DNA from: 2-02-FULL-66-22 sp964576535
GTDB lineage: Bacteria; Methylomirabilota; Methylomirabilia; Methylomirabilales; 2-02-FULL-66-22
Direction: 5' to 3'
Length of the DNA stretch: 64,000 nt
NCBI GenBank assembly: GCA_964576535.1
Contig: CAZNWB010000002.1
Coordinates: forward strand, 34,439-98,438
Numbering within the stretch: position 1 is the stretch's first letter; each line of letters opens with the position of its first letter. Below, one piece after another: positions 26,413 through 34,078 of the stretch. Made by a program: the position numbers and the translations under genes. A model generated the notes under the pieces. That model worked only from the letters and a program-made list of their open reading frames with translations. It did not search any database and was not told where the DNA came from.

Positions 26413-27402
26413 GTGCCACTTCGAATCTTATTCCTGGGCAATCCCGGCTACGGTGGCCTTTTGCTTCGGGAGCTACTGCCCTTCGACGTCGAGGTCGTCG
26501 GCGTCTTCCACAGGGCTACGAGTCTTTGGTCTCGCTGCAAGAAGACCTATCGCAGGTACCTCACGAGTCGTAAGAAGCTCGAACAAGCAGTCTGCCGACT
26601 CCGCGACAAGATAGACTCGTTCTTCGACGAGCATCTGCCCCCGGTGCACTTCGGGGAAGATGTCATTTCGATCGCGGGAGAGCACGGCATCAGAATGTTC
26701 GATGGATCGCGCGTGAGGAACCGTGCCTGCCACGAGCTGCTACGTCGTTTGGAGGTAGACGTGATCTTGGTCGCCACCTTCAGCGAATTCCTTCCGGCTC
26801 AGATGCTCCGCATTCCCAAGCTCGCAGCTATCAACATGCACCCTTCACTTCTCCCGAAGTATCGTGGCGGCTTCCCTGAGTTCTGTGCAGTATACAACGG
26901 TGAGAGGAGGACCGGCATTACCTTCCACCTTATGGAGGAAAGATTCGACTCCGGCAATGTCCTCCTGCAAAGGCGAGTGGAGATTCTGGAGAACGAGACG
27001 ACCCTTGCGCTAAAGAGGCGGCTCGCCAGACTTGCATGTGAGGCACTCCCGGATCTTCTCGAGCTCATTGCTCGCAACGAGCTAACCGGGCAGCCTCAAG
27101 AGCCATCCAGCGTCTCGTACTGCCGGCTCAAGCCAGATTTTGACCGAATCAAACCAGAGATGACTGTGCGACAGATTCAGAACATCATAAACGCCTGTCA
27201 CGACGTCGAAGACATCGGCACTCCATATCTTCTCCTGGGCACCGAGAAGCTTCAGGCCCTATCCTACGGGGTCACAGGGATCCCGTTCAATGCCGCAGAC
27301 GGAAGGATATGGCTTGACCTAGTTCGCTACAGGCATAAGATTTACACAGGTGAAGGACTGCGTTCTCTTGGACGAAGACTTGGCATCGAATACAGTTCTT
27401 GA
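26413..27402 (+). CDS. Formyltransferase-family protein (sugar N-formyltransferase candidate)
   Basis: The 329-residue protein has the formyltransferase core NMHPSLLPKYRGGFPEF with the catalytic Asn and His, and ERFDSGNVLLQRR with the Asp, as in methionyl-tRNA formyltransferase and in sugar N-formyltransferases such as WbkC and VioF. It lacks the tRNA-binding C-terminal domain and instead has about 100 residues ending RYRHKIYTGEGLRSLGRRL. N10-formyl-tetrahydrofolate should be the donor. An amino sugar is the probable acceptor given the polysaccharide genes, but the direct neighbours are debris. The start is GTG 26413. Confidence 0.82.
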   Translation: MPLRILFLGNPGYGGLLLRELLPFDVEVVGVFHRATSLWSRCKKTYRRYLTSRKKLEQAVCRLRDKIDSFFDEHLPPVHFGEDVISIAGEHGIRMFDGSRVRNRACHELLRRLEVDVILVATFSEFLPAQMLRIPKLAAINMHPSLLPKYRGGFPEFCAVYNGERRTGITFHLMEERFDSGNVLLQRRVEILENETTLALKRRLARLACEALPDLLELIARNELTGQPQEPSSVSYCRLKPDFDRIKPEMTVRQIQNIINACHDVEDIGTPYLLLGTEKLQALSYGVTGIPFNAADGRIWLDLVRYRHKIYTGEGLRSLGRRLGIEYSS

Positions 27403-27784
27403 CCGTGGATTCCGCGAGCGCTTGGCCGCGCGTGCCGCTCTCAGCGCCAGCGAAGAGGCGCGCATGCGCGGCGATGATGCTCAGCGGACGGGATGTGGAC
27501 CTACATTTTCCCGGCGCAGTGAGTGCCGCCCGGATCATCCGCTGTGGGCGATATGGGTGCGCCCGGCGTCTCCGACTCGGTGCACCAGAAGTGGAAGCTG
27601 GCAGCCCAGCTCCGTCTTGACCGCAAGGTCGCCCGCCCCGGCCGCAGCGGCGCCTCGGGGGGGTGAAGTTCCGAAGGATCGAGATCGCGCCGGCACCCAC
27701 TTCCTGCAGTTGCCACCAGATCACCATGGCGATCCACTGACATTGGCAAGGTGGCACGAGTCAACGAAAACAAGTACTTGCCAC
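27403..27784. other. Intergenic stretch, no gene recognised
   Basis: I find no supported gene between the formyltransferase and the sigma-54 element. Short frames exist on both strands, but none has a convincing start or recognisable motif. The stretch may include old mobile-element sequence. Confidence 0.4.
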
Positions 27785-27801
27785 ATGGCAACCCGGTTGC
27801 A
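27785..27801 (+). promoter_or_regulatory. Sigma-54 (-24/-12) promoter for the secreted protein gene
   Basis: TGGCAACCCGGTTGCA has the invariant GG (27787-27788) and GC (27799-27800) exactly ten bases apart and fits the consensus TGGCAC-N5-TTGCW well. It lies about 60 bases before ATG 27862. PEP-CTERM genes are known to be controlled by sigma-54 with PrsK/PrsR in some bacteria. Confidence 0.7.
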
Positions 27802-27861
27802 TCGAGGATTTCGGTTAGGACTAGAGTCACCAGGAAAGCGCATTCCAGGAAAGGAGCTTGT

Positions 27862-29148
27862 ATGAAGCACCTTAGCAAAGCCTGCATCCGTCGAGGTTGG
27901 TTCATGTTCCTCTTGCTCAATGTCGGGACTTTCTTGCCCCTCTTCGCCCTTCTTCTTGTCCCCGTCGCTGGCGAAGCCGCTTCCTACTGCGACCGTGTGC
28001 GGGCGGGGGGCGACCTCGTCGATCCGCAACTGTTACTCTGCGAGGATTTCGAGGCCCCGACGTTGATTAACGATGTCGGCTTCGGTCAGGGAGCCCCAAA
28101 CTATGGGCCGTGGTACGACCATACTGGGGCGGGTGGCTGTCTTCGTGGCATCAATAGTTACTGGACTCGGCACTACGGCAACGGCCTGGACAATGCGCTC
28201 TGGCCATCCGGGACTCCAGCGAGTCCGACGCACGGCTGCACCTGCACGTACGGCCTTTGCATGGATGGAGCGTGGGATGCGAGCGATCGGTGGCAGGCGA
28301 ACTCCTTCGCGGTCCTGGGGATTTTGCAGAACTCTGACTTCAACGTTGAAGTGTCGTCCATCACCAGGCCGACGAATACGTCGAGCGGCACTCCTGGCGT
28401 ATTTCAGGGCAACGCATCTCTTGGGCATCGCATTATGGCGGGGGAGCCGAACGCGGGAAGTATCCTGGGGGGAAAGTCGTGGTCGGCCGTGCGGACGTTT
28501 GGGATCACGATGGCCGTCGCGTATCCCACCAACTCTGGCACCTCCGGGATTTGGGGGAATCCGTGGAAGCATAATGAATGGGATCCAAGCGGGTCGGGAT
28601 TATTTCTCTTTCATAACGAAAACAGTTTGAACTCGCAGGTGCCGTTTGAGCACTTCATTTTCATCAGTGGAGGCATGACCGAGGCCCAGTGTATCGCCAG
28701 GGTCGCTGCCGCCACGAAGACGGCGGGAGTGTTCAGTTGTGTGGGTGATATCTATTTCTCCTATAACGCCGACCCTGGTTATAGTCGGGCGACGGACTGG
28801 CCGTTTGGGACGTGGGGGTGTGTCGAAGGTGACTTTCAGAACATGGGCCTCTCGAATTCCTCCATCAAAATTTGGTTCACGGGCCCGGCGGGCGTGCGGA
28901 AGAAGATCATCGATATTAGCGGGATGAACCTGACCGGGACGGTCGTGAGTGGAGGCGTCAGTGGATTTGTCTGGAATAACTACTCGAATGCGAACCAAGG
29001 CGGCGGCACGCCGACCACCCAGACGACGTTTCGCTATGAAGATAATGTCCATATCCGCGCGGGGGCCCCGGTGTCGTGCGCGCAGATCGGGTTCGCATCC
29101 GTATCCGGCGTTCCTCCTGCCGCACCAAGTTCACTGATAGTCCAATGA
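27862..29148 (+). CDS. Secreted protein, possibly concanavalin-like
   Basis: A 428-residue protein from ATG 27862, chosen because AAGGAG lies five bases before it and a signal peptide follows (basic start, hydrophobic core at about residues 13-37, cleavage near GEAASYC). The mature part is rich in Gly, Ser, Asn and Trp and has about ten Cys. A segment FGTWGCVEGDFQNMGL...IKIWFTGP resembles the W-x-CvE-x-n strand pattern of concanavalin-like lectin/lyase folds, so binding or cleavage of polysaccharide is possible. No catalytic site is identified. A sigma-54 promoter lies directly upstream. There is no PEP-CTERM tail; the protein ends PPAAPSSLIVQ. Confidence 0.7.
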   Translation: MKHLSKACIRRGWFMFLLLNVGTFLPLFALLLVPVAGEAASYCDRVRAGGDLVDPQLLLCEDFEAPTLINDVGFGQGAPNYGPWYDHTGAGGCLRGINSYWTRHYGNGLDNALWPSGTPASPTHGCTCTYGLCMDGAWDASDRWQANSFAVLGILQNSDFNVEVSSITRPTNTSSGTPGVFQGNASLGHRIMAGEPNAGSILGGKSWSAVRTFGITMAVAYPTNSGTSGIWGNPWKHNEWDPSGSGLFLFHNENSLNSQVPFEHFIFISGGMTEAQCIARVAAATKTAGVFSCVGDIYFSYNADPGYSRATDWPFGTWGCVEGDFQNMGLSNSSIKIWFTGPAGVRKKIIDISGMNLTGTVVSGGVSGFVWNNYSNANQGGGTPTTQTTFRYEDNVHIRAGAPVSCAQIGFASVSGVPPAAPSSLIVQ

Positions 29149-29585
29149 CCGCTCATTGAAGCATCTTTTATAGACTTCCTAGTCCACGGGCGGCGATGGC
29201 CGATCCGCCGAACGCGCGCGCGAGGTGTCGTCTGGGGAGTTGAGCTCCGGAAAATCTGACCCCCTCTCTTTCAGGAAATTCTGGCCGGTTAGCAGCCGCT
29301 CTACGCTCACGCTCTTCCGTGGGAGGACCAAAGGTGATGGCCTCCCCGGGAAATGGGGAGGGGTGTTCAGCGCGCCATGACCCAGGATAAGATCCAAGTC
29401 CTTCGCGCGGCACGGATTCCAGAAAACAGGGCGGCCCCCCGCACCGGCACTTCGGTCCGCAGCAGTTGATCCGACGTCTTCGCCCTCTTCCCTGCCAAAT
29501 GGCCAAGGCGTTGTTGACCCGGAGACGAGAGCGTGTCTCGATGACGTTCGTGCTTGCAATCCTCCAGTAATTCGACCAGCTAGAC
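29149..29585. other. Intergenic stretch, no gene recognised
   Basis: Between the secreted protein and the YdcF-like gene I see no supported gene. Minus-strand frames of 126-166 codons exist but are Arg/Gly/Pro-rich, lack motifs and look like chance frames in GC-rich DNA. A short plus frame from about 29378 (MTQDKIQVLRAARIPE) could be a mobile-element remnant, but I cannot support that. Confidence 0.4.
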
Positions 29586-30212
29586 ATGGATGGGCGCATG
29601 ACCTGGGACCGCATTTGCCGACTTTTGGGATTTGCTGGCGTCGCCTTATTTATCGCCAGCGCCTTCACCCCCCTGCCTCATCTCCTTGACGTGTGGACGG
29701 CTGCTCCCTCACAGCTCGAGCCATCCGATGCCATCGTGATCCTAGGGGCCGGTGTCTCGGCTGGCGGAATACTCAGCCCTGAATCGGCCCTCCGAACCGA
29801 TCGTGGGATTGCCCTTTACCAGCAGGGGCTCGCGCCGCTCCTAGTTTTCCTGGGTGGGGGAGAAGAGGGTAGACCGACGGAGGCCGAAGTCAGTGCTGCA
29901 CTCGCCCGTTACAGGGGAATTCCGTCGGAGGCGATCCTCACGGAAACTACGGCGCACACCACCCGAGAGGAGGCGATCCTCGTCCGAGCGCTCCTCGAGC
30001 CAAGAGGAGTTCGAACGATTCTGCTGGTGACCAACTCGGGGTCTCTGTTGAAAGCCAGGCCCGTGTTCGAGCGGGCAGGTTTTGTGGTGCACGCGGTCTC
30101 TGTAGATACTTTCGTCGACCCTGGGAAGCCTGAGCACCGTCTGGCGCTTATGCGTGGGATCTTGGAAGACCTTGTTGGGTGGGCGTATTACCGGATTGCG
30201 GGATATCTCTAG
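29586..30212 (+). CDS. YdcF/ElyC-like DUF218 membrane protein
   Basis: A 208-residue protein with an N-terminal hydrophobic helix (about residues 12-32) and a DUF218 domain: SDAIVILGAGVSAGGILSPE, ALRTDRGIALYQQGLAPLLV, TTAHTTREEAILVRALL and LVTNSGSLLKARPVFERAGF. Members such as ElyC act on cell-envelope glycan carriers in a way that is not fully understood. ATG 29598 is an alternative start. It is followed 17 bases later by a small membrane protein, probably in one transcript. Confidence 0.8.
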   Translation: MDGRMTWDRICRLLGFAGVALFIASAFTPLPHLLDVWTAAPSQLEPSDAIVILGAGVSAGGILSPESALRTDRGIALYQQGLAPLLVFLGGGEEGRPTEAEVSAALARYRGIPSEAILTETTAHTTREEAILVRALLEPRGVRTILLVTNSGSLLKARPVFERAGFVVHAVSVDTFVDPGKPEHRLALMRGILEDLVGWAYYRIAGYL

Positions 30213-30229
30213 AACATGGAGGGGCGACC

Positions 30230-30559
30230 GTGACGGTGATCTTTACATTGGGTCTGGCAGGGCTTACGTCCGTCGGCGCATACCTGCTCGGACTAAAGGG
30301 GTTTCGGCTTCCGGCCCAGGATTTTGGCTTGGCGGTCAAGAAGACGCTGGAGTGTGCCGGGGCAACCATGCTCTTCTTCGCTATAAATCTTATAGTCGCC
30401 ATAACCATCATCCTAGCCGTGCGTGGGTTCACGGGAATATTTGTGTCGGTTTACGTTACCGATGACGCTGTTTGGCTGGGGTTGTCCCTTCTCCAGGGGC
30501 TCACCTTCCAGTGGTGGAGGGAGTTGTCCCACAGGCCCAGTCCCAGCCAAGGGCGGTGA
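30230..30559 (+). CDS. Small membrane protein of unknown function
   Basis: A 109-residue protein from GTG 30230, with GGAGGGG at 30218-30224 as ribosome binding site. It has hydrophobic helices at about residues 2-18 and 38-62 and a shorter one near 75-88, ending in a polar tail. I do not recognise a family. It follows the YdcF-like gene closely. A longer frame from 30179 would overlap that gene and lacks a ribosome binding site. Confidence 0.6.
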   Translation: MTVIFTLGLAGLTSVGAYLLGLKGFRLPAQDFGLAVKKTLECAGATMLFFAINLIVAITIILAVRGFTGIFVSVYVTDDAVWLGLSLLQGLTFQWWRELSHRPSPSQGR

Positions 30560-30699
30560 ACGACGCCGGAGCCCATCCTCGCGATTTATCTCCGAAGGGT
30601 CGAACAGTTATCTCCTAAACGTTTGCCGCCTCAGGCACTGGCATTGGGGCTGACAAAAAATCCCTGCGGCATGACAGACACTATATATATAGAGTCTCA

Positions 30700-32313
30700 A
30701 TGTTGGACGTCGTGATGAAGAGCTTAATTGGGTCTCCTCAAACTATCACAAAGCGGTGCCTGTCATGGGCCTGGTCTAGGAATTCACTCGCACACGCGGA
30801 CGTGATTATTCTGCCTGTAGGCCTTCTTGGCGTGTGGCTCGCTGCGGTAATCTTTACCACGACAAGGCATGAATTTTGGCGCGACGAAGTTCGGGCTTTG
30901 TCGTTGGCCCGTACGGCCGTTTCGCCTATGCACCTTCTTGAATTGATTAACAATAATAATGAGGGACATCCCGTTCTGTGGTATCTGCTCCTTTATATCG
31001 GTCGCTCGATTGCCGACACGCCAGTCATCCTGCCAATTATTAGTATTTTAATTGCTTTTGCTGCCGTAGCGATATTCGTGTTTCTTTCTCCGTTTCCTCT
31101 CTGGTTCAAGGGTCTTTTCATTTTCGGCGCACTTCCTTTCTACGAATACTCTGTCGTGGCGCGGAATTACGGTATCAGCATGCTGCTGTTTTTTCTCTGC
31201 GCGACGCTATACCCGAATCGAAACAAATGCCCTTTGCTGCTGGCTTTTGTTCTGGCATTGCTGGCGAATACCAACGCCCATTCAGCGATATTGGTATGCC
31301 TGATTGCGGCCATGTGGGCCTGGGATGCGGTCATCGAGCATAAGACCGTATCGGTTAAGGTGCTGGGCCGGTCGCTCTACGTGCCGCTTGTGATTGTCGG
31401 TGTCGGCGTTTTGCTGTGTGTCGCCGTCACCATGCCCGGCAAGAACACGATTGTGACTCACGTCTATTCCGTTGGCCAAAGGGATCTTGCCAGATCTTTT
31501 ATTGCTGCTGCGGTTTATCCGGGTGGAGTTTTCTCTCAGATCGTGCCGGGACTTCCGCGGCCTACTAGTGATTTGCTGCTCTACATTGCTGTTCTTGGCC
31601 TCATTGTCCGCGGCAATCTGTTTCTGGCCGCCCTTAGTGGCCAGGTCGCTCTCGGCATGTTTTTCGGCGTGGTCTATGGCGGCGGCTATCGCCACCAAGG
31701 GCTGTTTTTGATTTTTCTACTGACTCTTTATTGGATCGCCCTCGAATCGCCGCACCTTGGGGCCGCCACCAAGATGAAGCGCATCATGTTTAACGTAGGC
31801 CTCTACGTCTCCGTCCTGATTATGCTGTTCGGAAGCGTCCTCCTAGCGAAGAGCGCCGCATTGGAGGACATCCGGATCGAAAGGAGTTCTAGTAGGGCGT
31901 TCGGCCAGTTTCTGAATGGATCCCGCGTCTATCGAGATGCCATCCTCGTCCCCGAGCCAGACTACATTGCGGAGTCCCTGCCGTATTACGCGAAAAACGC
32001 GATTTATCTTTCTAGAGAGCGGCGATTTGGCACGACGGTATCCTTTACAACGGACGCCGATTATCGTCTCTCGTTGGGCGAGTTGTTATTCGCCGCTCGT
32101 GACATCAAAACGCATTCCGGCAAACCGGTTTTGATTGTGCTCGGCCACTGGGATCTGGTCACACGCGCGGCCGGCGAGAAGCGGTTTTCCTACAACAAGG
32201 TCTTCTCTTGGAGTGCTGAGGAGATCGCCGAACTAAACCGATCGGCGGAACTCGTCGCACAGTTTAACTCTGCAAGTGGCGACGAAAACTACAGGGTCTA
32301 TGCCCTCAAGTGA
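30700..32313 (+). CDS. GT-C-fold membrane glycosyltransferase-like protein
   Basis: A 537-residue polytopic protein with about ten to eleven helices. The first periplasmic loop has HEFWRDEVRALSLA, which fits the Asp-Glu pair of GT39/ArnT-type GT-C enzymes that use polyprenyl-phosphate sugars. A C-terminal periplasmic domain of about 130 residues follows (ALEDIRIERSSSRAFGQFL onward). The DNA here is visibly more AT-rich than at 3-24 kb, with more ATT and TTT codons, suggesting separate origin. The start could also be ATG 30715. An AT-rich element with CTATATATATAG lies at about 30681-30694 just upstream. Confidence 0.7.
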   Translation: MLDVVMKSLIGSPQTITKRCLSWAWSRNSLAHADVIILPVGLLGVWLAAVIFTTTRHEFWRDEVRALSLARTAVSPMHLLELINNNNEGHPVLWYLLLYIGRSIADTPVILPIISILIAFAAVAIFVFLSPFPLWFKGLFIFGALPFYEYSVVARNYGISMLLFFLCATLYPNRNKCPLLLAFVLALLANTNAHSAILVCLIAAMWAWDAVIEHKTVSVKVLGRSLYVPLVIVGVGVLLCVAVTMPGKNTIVTHVYSVGQRDLARSFIAAAVYPGGVFSQIVPGLPRPTSDLLLYIAVLGLIVRGNLFLAALSGQVALGMFFGVVYGGGYRHQGLFLIFLLTLYWIALESPHLGAATKMKRIMFNVGLYVSVLIMLFGSVLLAKSAALEDIRIERSSSRAFGQFLNGSRVYRDAILVPEPDYIAESLPYYAKNAIYLSRERRFGTTVSFTTDADYRLSLGELLFAARDIKTHSGKPVLIVLGHWDLVTRAAGEKRFSYNKVFSWSAEEIAELNRSAELVAQFNSASGDENYRVYALK

Positions 32314-32691
32314 TTCTTCAGGGCTCTCGGTGTCCTTCGCCCTGCCCGAAATTCAACACACGATCTGATCAAGTAAAGTAGGTTTTTACGATACTGTTGT
32401 TGCTCTTTCCTTCCTTCGAACCCTATATCGCGAAGAGGCCGCGTGTTCTTTGTGACGACATTTCCTTTCAACGCGCTCCCGAGAGAGATCTAATCTTAAG
32501 GTTCGAATCCAATCTTCAATATAGGCAAACCCTCACATTGCCCGGCCCTACGACGGGTCTCGAACTTAGGCCCACTTAGCTGCAGGCCTTCGAAGAGGGT
32601 ATCGCAGTCTAGCAGGAAGGTGTGATTCGGGCGGCATAGACGAGCGTCACGATGGCCGTTGGAGCACCTGGACATCTCTGGCGAAGAACAT
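32314..32691. other. AT-richer intergenic stretch, no gene recognised
   Basis: No protein gene is supported. A tRNA-like GGTTCGAATCC occurs near 32500 but cannot be folded into a T-arm of five pairs and has no acceptor or anticodon arm around it. The stretch separates the GT-C and GT2 genes. Confidence 0.5.
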
Positions 32692-33492
32692 ATGATACAC
32701 GGAAAAAAGGTCGTAGTTGTTCTACCCGCATACCGCGCGATTCGAACCCTTGAAAGGGCTTATCGAGAAATACCGCGGGATGTGGTCGATGAGATTCTGC
32801 TTGTAGACGACGCGAGTGATGACACCACTTCCGATCTTGCTCGCACACTTGGCATAAAGACCTTCGTCCATCCCCGGAATCTCGGATACGGCGCTAACCA
32901 AAAAACCTGTTACATGGAGGCATTAGCTGCCGGCGCCGATATTGTCGTAATGCTCCATCCCGACTATCAGTATGATCCCCGGCTCGTGACTGCTATGGCG
33001 GCAATGGTAGGATCGGGTATCTACGACGTGGTCCTAGGATCGCGCATCCTCGGGAATACAGCTCGTTCAGGTGGTATGCCCTTATATAAATACATTTCGA
33101 ATAGGGCACTAACAGCCTTTCAGAACTTACTCATGGGTACCAAACTTTCAGAATTTCACACTGGCTACCGGGCCTACTCGCGACGAGTTCTTGAAAGGCT
33201 TCCCCTGTTGGCAAACTCTGATGACTTTATCTTTGACAATCAGATCCTCGCGCAATGCGTCTGGTCCGGGTTCTCGATTGGCGAGATATCATGCCCGACT
33301 AAGTACTTCCCAGAGGCTAGTTCAATCAACTTCCGGCGCTCAGTCCATTATGGATTGGGGGTTGTCTGGACGAGCATTGGATTTCGTCTACGAAAGTGTG
33401 GACTATCGCGCTCCGCCATTTATTCTAATGTATCAAGTTTTCGCCTTTCGCCAGTGACCCAAGGCGAATCTCCAAGAGACACATTGTCGTGA
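32692..33492 (+). CDS. GT2-family glycosyltransferase (dolichol/polyprenyl-phosphate sugar type)
   Basis: A 266-residue GT-A enzyme from ATG 32692 (a TTG at 32659 would add 11 residues). Motifs are VVVVLPAYRAIRTLERAY, DEILLVDDASDDTT (the first donor-binding Asp pair), HPRNLGYGANQKTCYMEAL, MLHPDYQYDPRL (DxD-like) and EFHTGYRAYSRRVLE. No membrane helices follow. It would make polyprenyl-phosphate sugar, the donor class used by GT-C enzymes such as the preceding gene product, so the two may form a pair. Composition is AT-richer than the main locus. Confidence 0.85.
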   Translation: MIHGKKVVVVLPAYRAIRTLERAYREIPRDVVDEILLVDDASDDTTSDLARTLGIKTFVHPRNLGYGANQKTCYMEALAAGADIVVMLHPDYQYDPRLVTAMAAMVGSGIYDVVLGSRILGNTARSGGMPLYKYISNRALTAFQNLLMGTKLSEFHTGYRAYSRRVLERLPLLANSDDFIFDNQILAQCVWSGFSIGEISCPTKYFPEASSINFRRSVHYGLGVVWTSIGFRLRKCGLSRSAIYSNVSSFRLSPVTQGESPRDTLS

Positions 33493-33526
33493 TACGAACG
33501 ACGATCAGCGCCAGCATTTAGCCGTT

Positions 33527-34063
33527 ATGCCACGTCCCGGGGCACGGTGGCTCCACGCCGATGCGGAAACGAAGGGCGACAAGCCGGAGCGCGTGATGAT
33601 CTCCTTCGGCTCCGAGCACGGGCCCCTCGAACAGCGTCAGGTCGAAATGGTCTGGGAAGAAGCGCGCACGCTGATCCCCAAGTCATCCATCATCGTTTTT
33701 GCGCCCTTTCAGTTCACCCCTGAAGCCGCGAAGGACATTGACGAGCTGACCAAAGAGAAAACCGGCATGACCTTCCTGACTTCCCAGATGAACGCCGACC
33801 TGCTGACTGAAGACCTGAAGAAAAAGTGCGCCTCGAACCAGAGCTTCTGGCTGGTGGCCCGCCCGGACGTGAAACTGCGCCAGATCAAGAAAGGCGAACA
33901 CAAGGACAAGAAGGACAAGAGGGAAGTTGAAGTCCGAGGGTTCGACTACTATAACACCCGCACGGGCACCATCGCCGTTGTGGGCTTTCTGCTGCTGAAG
34001 CTCTTCCATCGCGTCCGTCGCCAGCTCCTCAGGTGGCATGTGGAAAGCCAGATCGCGATGTAG
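33527..34063 (+). pseudogene. Type III (Mod-like) DNA methyltransferase, C-terminal fragment
   Basis: The 178-codon frame matches the last part of site-specific adenine DNA methyltransferases of the type III Mod kind: HADAETKGDKPERVMISFG, PLEQRQVEMVWEEA, DIDELTKEKTGMTFLTSQMN, ADLLTEDLKKKCASNQSFWL, ARPDVKLRQIKKGE and VEVRGFDYYNTRTGTI. The catalytic DPPY and AdoMet motifs are absent, and after GTI (about 33975) the sequence changes to an unrelated basic tail (VVGFLLLKLFHRVRRQLLRW) instead of the family's usual ending. It is therefore a fragment joined to foreign DNA. No restriction subunit is nearby. Confidence 0.7.
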
Positions 34064-34078
34064 GCGACTCTCAAGCCG

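Noticed and set aside
32490..32530. tRNA-like T-loop GGTTCGAATCC
   Set aside because: The flanking bases do not form a five-pair T-stem, and no anticodon, D-arm or acceptor stem is found around it.
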